Below, in pieces: positions 57,793 through 64,000 of a stretch of 64,000 nt of DNA; position 1 is the stretch's first letter; each line of letters starts with the position of its first letter. This stretch comes from an archaeon (GTDB lineage Archaea; Asgardarchaeota; Thorarchaeia; Thorarchaeales; Thorarchaeaceae). Under the pieces are notes generated by a model, which was not told where the DNA came from, made no database searches, and was given only the letters and a program-made list of their open reading frames with translations. Where the stretch lies: NCBI GenBank assembly GCA_024275415.1, contig JAJRZD010000024.1, positions 1 to 64,000 of the forward strand, read 5' to 3'. The position numbers and the translations under genes are program-made.

Positions 57793-59235
57793 ATGAGATT
57801 ATTGACCGATGACCTACGAGCAAAAGTGTTAAGCATCATTACACCGACTCAGAGTGAGATCGACCGCCAGCAGAAGACAATCGAAGAACTGACCATTGCA
57901 ATAGCATCCTATGCATCTGAACATGGTTATCAATACTCGTTTATTTTACCTCAGGGATCAACAGGGCAGAAGCAAACACAGTTGAGGGGGGCAAGCGATA
58001 TCGACCTTTTCATTGGAATCGATCCGAACGAGTACGAACACATATTGGCACTGCCAAGGAAACAAAGAAGCGCTGAACTTGATTCTTTGTTCGACCGTTT
58101 CATCAAGGAATGGTTCATTCCAGCACTCTCAAAGATTCCAGCCCAAGACATGAGAAAAACCTACTCGCAGCACCCCTACTTGTCGGCATCATATATGGGG
58201 AGCGATGTTGATGTGCTGGTCTGCTTCGATATTCCTGCTGAAAGAATCGCTAGTGAGGGGCCAATAACAGCTGTAGACAGAACTGTACATCATTCAGCAT
58301 ATGTTGCATCACGGTTGAATACTAGACTTCGTGACGACGTAAGAGTCCTAAAGTCTTTTGTCCGAGCATGTCACGCATATGGAGATGCTTGTGCTGTAGG
58401 ACAGATGGGCTTCACTGGGGTTTCACTTGAATTGCTTGTCATAAATCAGCAGGGATTAGAAGGGGCGCTGCAAAGAATCATAGATCTTAGAGAGAAGCCA
58501 CTAGACCCGCTTGGGAGAAGCAAAAAACAACTGCTTACGAAACTATCATTCAAGGATGATTTTGTGTTCATCATCGACCCCACAGATACCAGTCGGAATA
58601 TTGCCTCCAGCTTCTCTGAAAGAGCCTATAATTGGGTCAGTAGGAGAGCATACGAATTACTTGACGCAAAGGGGGATGAAACAAAAATCCTTGACATGGT
58701 AATTGAGAAAGCAATCCCTACCACTCCACCCCCAGACTGGCTTATTCCACATCTCTTCATTTTTGAAGTGTGTTCTGACGAGAGCAAACATTACACGGTG
58801 AACAGGGACAAGCTGTACAGGGTATGCCGAAGGATATCAAGGGAGATTTCCTTCGAAAGGACTGGTGAACCAAGGTTCGGACAGAACACCTTTGAGATCC
58901 TTCTCGAGGGAACACGGTTTGCGATAGGGTTCTTAGTCGAGAGAACTGACATTCCACATACCTATGCTCGACGTGGACCACCAGTTGGCTCATCAGGAAT
59001 GGATGCATTCATAGCCGCCCATAAAGGAGTCTATCAGAAAGAGGGATATCTGTGGGTAGATGCCAGACGAAAATGGGTCAATGTAAGAGAAATGATTAGG
59101 TCTATGATGACAGAGTATCTTCCTGCTGGGTTCATATTACAATCCGGTATTTCTGAAACAGGTTGGCGTATAGCCAATATCCTGTATCGAGTGATCTTGC
59201 CGTTGGAACGATTTCCTATCAAAGCAAGAGTTTAA
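57793..59235 (+). CDS. cca: CCA tRNA nucleotidyltransferase (archaeal class I)
   Basis: LPQGSTGQKQTQLRGASDIDLFIGID, DVDVLVCFDI, VRVLKSFVRACHAYG, QMGFTGVSLELLVI. Confidence 0.94.
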   Translation: MRLLTDDLRAKVLSIITPTQSEIDRQQKTIEELTIAIASYASEHGYQYSFILPQGSTGQKQTQLRGASDIDLFIGIDPNEYEHILALPRKQRSAELDSLFDRFIKEWFIPALSKIPAQDMRKTYSQHPYLSASYMGSDVDVLVCFDIPAERIASEGPITAVDRTVHHSAYVASRLNTRLRDDVRVLKSFVRACHAYGDACAVGQMGFTGVSLELLVINQQGLEGALQRIIDLREKPLDPLGRSKKQLLTKLSFKDDFVFIIDPTDTSRNIASSFSERAYNWVSRRAYELLDAKGDETKILDMVIEKAIPTTPPPDWLIPHLFIFEVCSDESKHYTVNRDKLYRVCRRISREISFERTGEPRFGQNTFEILLEGTRFAIGFLVERTDIPHTYARRGPPVGSSGMDAFIAAHKGVYQKEGYLWVDARRKWVNVREMIRSMMTEYLPAGFILQSGISETGWRIANILYRVILPLERFPIKARV

Positions 59236-59269
59236 GCAGACGAATGCTCATCTAGGTGAGGGACTACCT

Positions 59270-60340
59270 ATGACAATTGAAAAAGTAGCAATCGTGACTC
59301 ATCCGAAGGCATATCAGCATATGGCGCCATTCCCGAAACCAAACCTCGAAGCGTTTGAGGCACCTCTCAGGCTACAGATGATAGAGAGGTTTCTTGAAAC
59401 ACAAGACTGGTTGGGTTATGAGAATCTAAAAGCACCACGTGCTACCAAAGAAGATATTCTATGCGTTCATTCACCATACCTCTACGAATCAGTGCGAGTA
59501 ATGTCCCTACTGGGTGGAGGGAGTCTGGGTGAAGCAGCTCAGGCAAGCCCTGACCTGTTAAGGAACTCGCTGGCATCGGTAGGTGGTGCGATCAAGTCTG
59601 CAATACATAGCATCGAAAATAGTAGTGTACACGCGTTCTCATTGCTGAGGCCTCCAGGTCACCACGCATCAAGTTCGACACCTGCAGGTCTGTGTTTCTT
59701 CAACAATATCGCCATCGCTGTAAGAAAGATGATGCAGGAAAAAGGAATTGGAAAAGTCAGCATCCTAGACTTCGACGACCACTTTGGGAATGGAACATCT
59801 GAGATATTCTACGCCGACCCTTCTGTTCAGTACATAAGCGTCCACGAATATGACTATGAGAATTTTGGGCTTGGACACTATGAAGAGCATGGGTATGGCG
59901 ATGCAGAGGGCACGAACATCAACATTCCTCTGTTGGACGGAGCGTCTGATGAGATATACGAATATGCTCTTGAAAGAGTCGTAATCCCCCACATCCAATC
60001 ATTCGAGCCAGAAGTTATCGCAGTTTCAGCAGGGTTCGACCCACACTATGCAGACCCAGTTGGCAACATGAATATTGATAGCAGAACCTTTTGGAAACTA
60101 GGAATTGAGGTCAGACACCTGACAGAAAAACTGGATGTTAAGGGGTCATTCTCGGTGTTCGAAGGAGGGTACAATCCATTAGCAACCGGCCCATCAGCTG
60201 TAGCATATCTAACTGGGCTATTAGGAAAGGAAAAACCAAAACTAGAGGATCAAATCGAGAGGGAATCTTTTGAATCACTAGACAACGCAAACTTGGAGAT
60301 AATCGATATCGTGGCAGAGGAAATGGCAAAACATAGCTGA
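59270..60340 (+). CDS. Histone deacetylase family protein
   Basis: LLRPPGHHASSSTPAGLCFFNNIAIAV, ILDFDDHFGNGTSEIF, SAGFDPHYADPVGNM. Confidence 0.94.
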   Translation: MTIEKVAIVTHPKAYQHMAPFPKPNLEAFEAPLRLQMIERFLETQDWLGYENLKAPRATKEDILCVHSPYLYESVRVMSLLGGGSLGEAAQASPDLLRNSLASVGGAIKSAIHSIENSSVHAFSLLRPPGHHASSSTPAGLCFFNNIAIAVRKMMQEKGIGKVSILDFDDHFGNGTSEIFYADPSVQYISVHEYDYENFGLGHYEEHGYGDAEGTNINIPLLDGASDEIYEYALERVVIPHIQSFEPEVIAVSAGFDPHYADPVGNMNIDSRTFWKLGIEVRHLTEKLDVKGSFSVFEGGYNPLATGPSAVAYLTGLLGKEKPKLEDQIERESFESLDNANLEIIDIVAEEMAKHS

Positions 60341-60419
60341 GCCCATTTGGCATCATGAACAAGATTTTAAGGGAACCTCCGAACTTCACGCCCGAATTAC
60401 TGCTCGCGGAAGTGTGTAT

Positions 60420-60707
60420 TTGGCTAAGAAACGTAAATCTGGAGGGCGCTCGAAAGGAGCGTCTGGTAAATCAAAGATGGTTCAATGTTCAAAGTGTGGA
60501 CGGATTGTTCCCTCAGACAAGGCTAAGAGAAAGACAAGACGTGTTTCATCAGTTGATCCTCAACTTGCTAGAGAATTGAGGCAACAGGGAAGTTACGTGC
60601 CCACAAAGATAGTGACTCACATATACTGCATTAGTTGTGCAGTACACACCGGAAAGGTACAGATCAGACAAGCATCAGACCGAAAGTCACACATACGTCG
60701 CCGTTAA
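60420..60707 (+). CDS. Ribosomal protein S26e
   Basis: AKKRKSGGRSKGASGKSKMVQCSKCGRIVPSDKAKRKTRRVSSVDPQLARELRQQGSYVPTKIVTHIYCISCAVH. Confidence 0.9.
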   Translation: MAKKRKSGGRSKGASGKSKMVQCSKCGRIVPSDKAKRKTRRVSSVDPQLARELRQQGSYVPTKIVTHIYCISCAVHTGKVQIRQASDRKSHIRRR

Positions 60708-60787
60708 AGAACCACACAATGAACGCCCATACGAAATCAAAAAGAACAGATTTGATCTTGGGATTTCATTCTTAGCTGGGACTCCAA

Positions 60788-61372
60788 ATGCATACATTCA
60801 TGACGATTCAGTTCCTAATGAGTTATCCTGACATCCCTACGGATGGAAAACTCATTCTCAAAGACCTACCAGGATCTGGCAAGCGAATAGATGTCCTTTG
60901 TCGTTGTCTAGCATCTGGTTTCGACTGGGGGATTGCAGACCTTGAGAGGATTAGAATTGAATTTGCTGTATTCCTGAAAGACGATATCACTCTATTTTTC
61001 TCGAAACCGAAGGAAGAAGGTACAAGGGGAGAAGTGTGGTGGGCACGGCAAATCCAAAACGCACTGCAGGGAAACCCTCCGAATTTTATTCGTGTGACGG
61101 ACAAGAACTTGCGAGAACATATTACCGATCTGCTTCAAAGGAACTACAAGATATTTGCTCTTGATGAAGACGGAGAGGAACTAGACGAGGCCGTAGACGT
61201 GGGTTCAGCACAATACAGTTTTATGTTGGGGAATCATCGTGGCTTCGACAAAATAGCCCAGAAGGTAATTAGAGAGCATCAATTACCATCTGTTTCACTG
61301 GGGACTCGCAGTTACCTAGGAAGCCATTGCGTGGCTACAATCATATCCAAATTCGAGTTGAGCGAAAGATGA
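60788..61372 (+). CDS. trmY: tRNA (pseudouridine54-N1)-methyltransferase
   Basis: LKDLPGSGKRIDVLCRCLASGF, FMLGNHRGFD, VSLGTRSYLGSHCVATII. Confidence 0.88.
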   Translation: MHTFMTIQFLMSYPDIPTDGKLILKDLPGSGKRIDVLCRCLASGFDWGIADLERIRIEFAVFLKDDITLFFSKPKEEGTRGEVWWARQIQNALQGNPPNFIRVTDKNLREHITDLLQRNYKIFALDEDGEELDEAVDVGSAQYSFMLGNHRGFDKIAQKVIREHQLPSVSLGTRSYLGSHCVATIISKFELSER

Positions 61373-61719
61373 ATGAAAGGGAACAAGAAGAACCACGCCC
61401 AAGGGCAATGAATCGTTTGGTCAATAAGCTGACAAAAGAGATGCTCTGGATTTACATTCTTAGACTTCTACAGGAGCGCCCCCATTATGGATATGAAATC
61501 AAAGAGCTTGTCACAAAGCGATTCGGTTTCTCACCGGCCACTGTCAGTGGATATGCGATTATCTACCGACTTATGAAAGACGGACTGATTGGTGAACAGC
61601 GAAAAAGTGATTCTCCCCGTAAATACTATGAAATTACCTCCAAGGGCAGGACAGCCATGAAAGAGGCAAAAGAGTTTCTCAAATCAACGCTGGAGAAGGT
61701 CTTCGATATAACTGAATAG
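61372..61719 (+). CDS. PadR family transcriptional regulator
   Basis: LWIYILRLLQERPHYGYEIKELV...SGYAIIYRLMKDGLIGEQRKSDSPRKYYEITSKGR; start approximate. Confidence 0.88.
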   Translation, partial: NEREQEEPRPRAMNRLVNKLTKEMLWIYILRLLQERPHYGYEIKELVTKRFGFSPATVSGYAIIYRLMKDGLIGEQRKSDSPRKYYEITSKGRTAMKEAKEFLKSTLEKVFDITE

Positions 61720-62637
61720 TCATTTGATCGTGATCTTGTCCAGGAGAGAAGCTTGTCGTGCAAGCAGGTCTTTGGCTTGGAAGTCAGTATCCGTACAATC
61801 GCGTTCAATGACTGCACTCGCTGCACTGGCAGCAAGGGACGCTCGCTCAAGCATGTTTTGTTCATGTAGCATGCCGACCACAAAAGCTCCCAAGAAAGCA
61901 TTAGAGGCCGCAAGAGGGTTTTTTGGTATTGTTCGCTCAATGGGCACAATATAGAATTCATCCTTATCATATATGGTGGCGCCGAGCGATGAAAACATTG
62001 CAATGCCAATTTCTGCGCCTTGCTCGACGAGGAACTCGGCGGCTAGTAATGGGTCTGGCTCATCAATAATCAATCTCCACAGTGATCGCTCCATCTTTAT
62101 GACATCAACATACTTCATCGATTCAAGTATTTTTGACTTGTTTGGTTTTATTACAATCCTGCCATGACTGTCAGTATCATATGCCATCCCCTGTGGGTCG
62201 AAGACAATTCTCGCTGGAGATACGTCTGAGAGCCAGCTTAATATCTCCAAGTCAATCTCACGGTAACCCGGAACAATCACGATATAACGAGAGTCAGTGA
62301 GTTCATCAGGAATATCACGTATCCGTAACCGTCTTGCTGCAGCCAAAAGTTCCATCGTCAATAAGCCACTATCATCACAGCCAACATGAAAACCACTTGT
62401 TTCAAGGGAGTCAATAGCATAGTACTCGGGAATCCCAGATGCGTCTGTGTCAATGCCGAGCTTGGTTTTGAAGTCGGGGCCAACAGCGCCCACCATGATA
62501 AGATTCTCAACACCAAGATTGGCAGACACCCGTGATACAATTGTTGCGGGGCCTGAGAGTATGCGGTCAGGTGATTTGAATCCCTGAGTAGAGAAAGTAG
62601 AATACAAGGGGTTTCCAATGACCACGACATCATACAT
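61720..62637 (-). CDS. PfkB/ribokinase-family carbohydrate kinase
   Basis: VVVIGNPLYSTF...SRVSANLGVENLIMVGAVGPDF; KNPLAASNAFLGAFVVGML (weak GAGD-type region). Confidence 0.8.
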   Translation of the reverse strand: MYDVVVIGNPLYSTFSTQGFKSPDRILSGPATIVSRVSANLGVENLIMVGAVGPDFKTKLGIDTDASGIPEYYAIDSLETSGFHVGCDDSGLLTMELLAAARRLRIRDIPDELTDSRYIVIVPGYREIDLEILSWLSDVSPARIVFDPQGMAYDTDSHGRIVIKPNKSKILESMKYVDVIKMERSLWRLIIDEPDPLLAAEFLVEQGAEIGIAMFSSLGATIYDKDEFYIVPIERTIPKNPLAASNAFLGAFVVGMLHEQNMLERASLAASAASAVIERDCTDTDFQAKDLLARQASLLDKITIK

Positions 62638-63370
62638 TGATTTCCGCTTCCATTTCAGGACGAAGTATCATCTTGTGTGCGTATGCTAGCCTCTGAACGA
62701 CTGTGATGTGCGAGAGTATTCCGACAACCACAATACAGACGGTCAGTATATTAGTAATCTGAATTGTAACAAAGAATCCGAGGACGACCGGTGATATCAG
62801 AGATAGGAACTGGATCCAGATGTTTGTTTCGGGAAGTGCTAGCAAGAGAATACCAACGATTGTAAGGATTAGCTTTTCTTGTCTTTCTGCGACCCCCACT
62901 GAACAGTTATCCATTCCTCCTACGGATTCGGCTTTCGCACGGCTGAAACTGGCCATAATCATGCCGAACAATGCAAAAAAGCCCCATATCCAAGGGACAA
63001 AAGTATCTTCGGGGGTATAGGGCCACCATGCAATAGAAACGGCTCCAATCGGCCCCCACATAAGTCCAAGCATGAAGAAGAATTCTGCATATCTGTCAAG
63101 AGTGTGGTCGAATGTAGCGCCGAAGGGAGAGGATAGATTTGCAGCTCGGGCTACCGCACCATCAAACATGTCCATCACTACAGTGAGAATCATGACTGCA
63201 AGCCCAATCAATAAATCTCCGACGATGAAGAAGTAGGAGCTTATCATTGCTACAACCAAGGTCAGCCCTGTGATCATGTTAGGAGTGATCCCAGTTCGTG
63301 CGATTGCTCCACCTACGGGCCTCATAACCTTTTGATATCGTTCTCGTAGTTTTCCAAGCATGACTCTCAC
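62630..63370 (-). CDS. CDP-alcohol phosphatidyltransferase (archaetidylinositol phosphate synthase-like)
   Basis: DMFDGAVARAANLSSPFGATFDHTLDRYAE (DGxxAR...GxxxDxxxD), multiple TM segments. Confidence 0.88.
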   Translation of the reverse strand: MRVMLGKLRERYQKVMRPVGGAIARTGITPNMITGLTLVVAMISSYFFIVGDLLIGLAVMILTVVMDMFDGAVARAANLSSPFGATFDHTLDRYAEFFFMLGLMWGPIGAVSIAWWPYTPEDTFVPWIWGFFALFGMIMASFSRAKAESVGGMDNCSVGVAERQEKLILTIVGILLLALPETNIWIQFLSLISPVVLGFFVTIQITNILTVCIVVVGILSHITVVQRLAYAHKMILRPEMEAEINV

Positions 63371-63444
63371 ATATCCGGGCTTGAGCGCGAGCCCTCTATC
63401 TGGCTAATAAAGGTGTTGCGGGCGGCGCTTGTCTGTTCGGTACA

Positions 63445-64000
63445 TCACAGGACGCTTTCCAGCCGATTGGCAACCCACTCTCGGCCAAGCAGATTGATGA
63501 AGGAACCCAATCGCGGACCGTATTTCTGGGATATGAGAATGCGATAGAGGACTACGAAGGCGCGTTTCTCTTTGATTCCCACCTCTCTCGCCACAGCGAA
63601 CGCAGATGATTGTATCTCTTCATCATCGAGATCACCGGACATTAGAACCTTTGCGAATTTACTGATGAATGCCAGATCGTCCTCCGTGAAAGTGTTCTGT
63701 ATCTCAGGGGGGACTGTTTCGGGGATTCGTATCTTATCCCGATTCGTGCCGAACATTTCGACCCATCCGCGGGCACGTTCCAGTCGTTTCTCCATGAGAT
63801 GCTGTGCCAAGTCAGATAGTTCATCCAGATTGTGCAGTTTCATGAGAACAGACCTTGACCGCTCAATCACTGTTTCTTTGCCTATGACCGGTTCGAGCTG
63901 CGAGGTCAGGACAGCAAATTTGAATGGCAACTTTGGGACGTAGCCCTCATCAGGGGCTCTAGTCCTGCATAGAGGATACAGTACTTGTGCCAGCTCCTTT
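63445..64000 (-). CDS. lysS: Class I lysyl-tRNA synthetase, C-terminal part (runs off window edge)
   Basis: GYVPKLPFKFAVLTSQL...EKRAFVVLYRILISQKYGPRLGSFINLLGREWVANRLESVL; frame stays open to 64000. Confidence 0.78.
   Translation of the reverse strand, partial: KELAQVLYPLCRTRAPDEGYVPKLPFKFAVLTSQLEPVIGKETVIERSRSVLMKLHNLDELSDLAQHLMEKRLERARGWVEMFGTNRDKIRIPETVPPEIQNTFTEDDLAFISKFAKVLMSGDLDDEEIQSSAFAVAREVGIKEKRAFVVLYRILISQKYGPRLGSFINLLGREWVANRLESVL

Noticed and set aside
1-64000. CRISPR array, restriction-modification or defence island, prophage
   Set aside because: No regularly spaced repeats, cas-like proteins, phage structural genes or defence signatures were recognised on reading.

Overview
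The window looks like a chromosomal segment from an Asgard archaeon, possibly Thorarchaeota-like. The lineage call is inference from gene content: archaeal CoA, lipid and tRNA genes together with several small GTPases, a roadblock protein, longin-like proteins and ribosomal protein S26e. About 50 protein-coding genes can be supported, plus one intron-containing tRNA-Gln.

Strongest observations:
(1) selD is truncated in the supplied ORF track. An in-frame UGA at 36266-36268 extends it to a full-length protein (35276-36319) with the active site ...STHG-U-SCKV..., so SelD is probably a selenoprotein. A compact SECIS-like hairpin lies 1 nt after its stop.
(2) Three otherwise continuous reading frames within about 8 kb are each broken by a single in-frame UAG: rtcB, a longin-like/Arf-like GTPase joined to an acidic tail, and a decayed transposase. 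UAG is a common stop elsewhere in the window, so this needs explanation.
(3) An EF-2-like protein has a non-canonical diphthamide loop (HTGYSE instead of HRGPAQ-type), consistent with the divergent EF-2 paralogue.
(4) A large membrane-anchored gingipain-like (C25) protease, a tetraether-synthase-like radical SAM protein, and an IS-flanked 3.1-kb insertion are present.

All family calls come from reading the translations. No database search was run.
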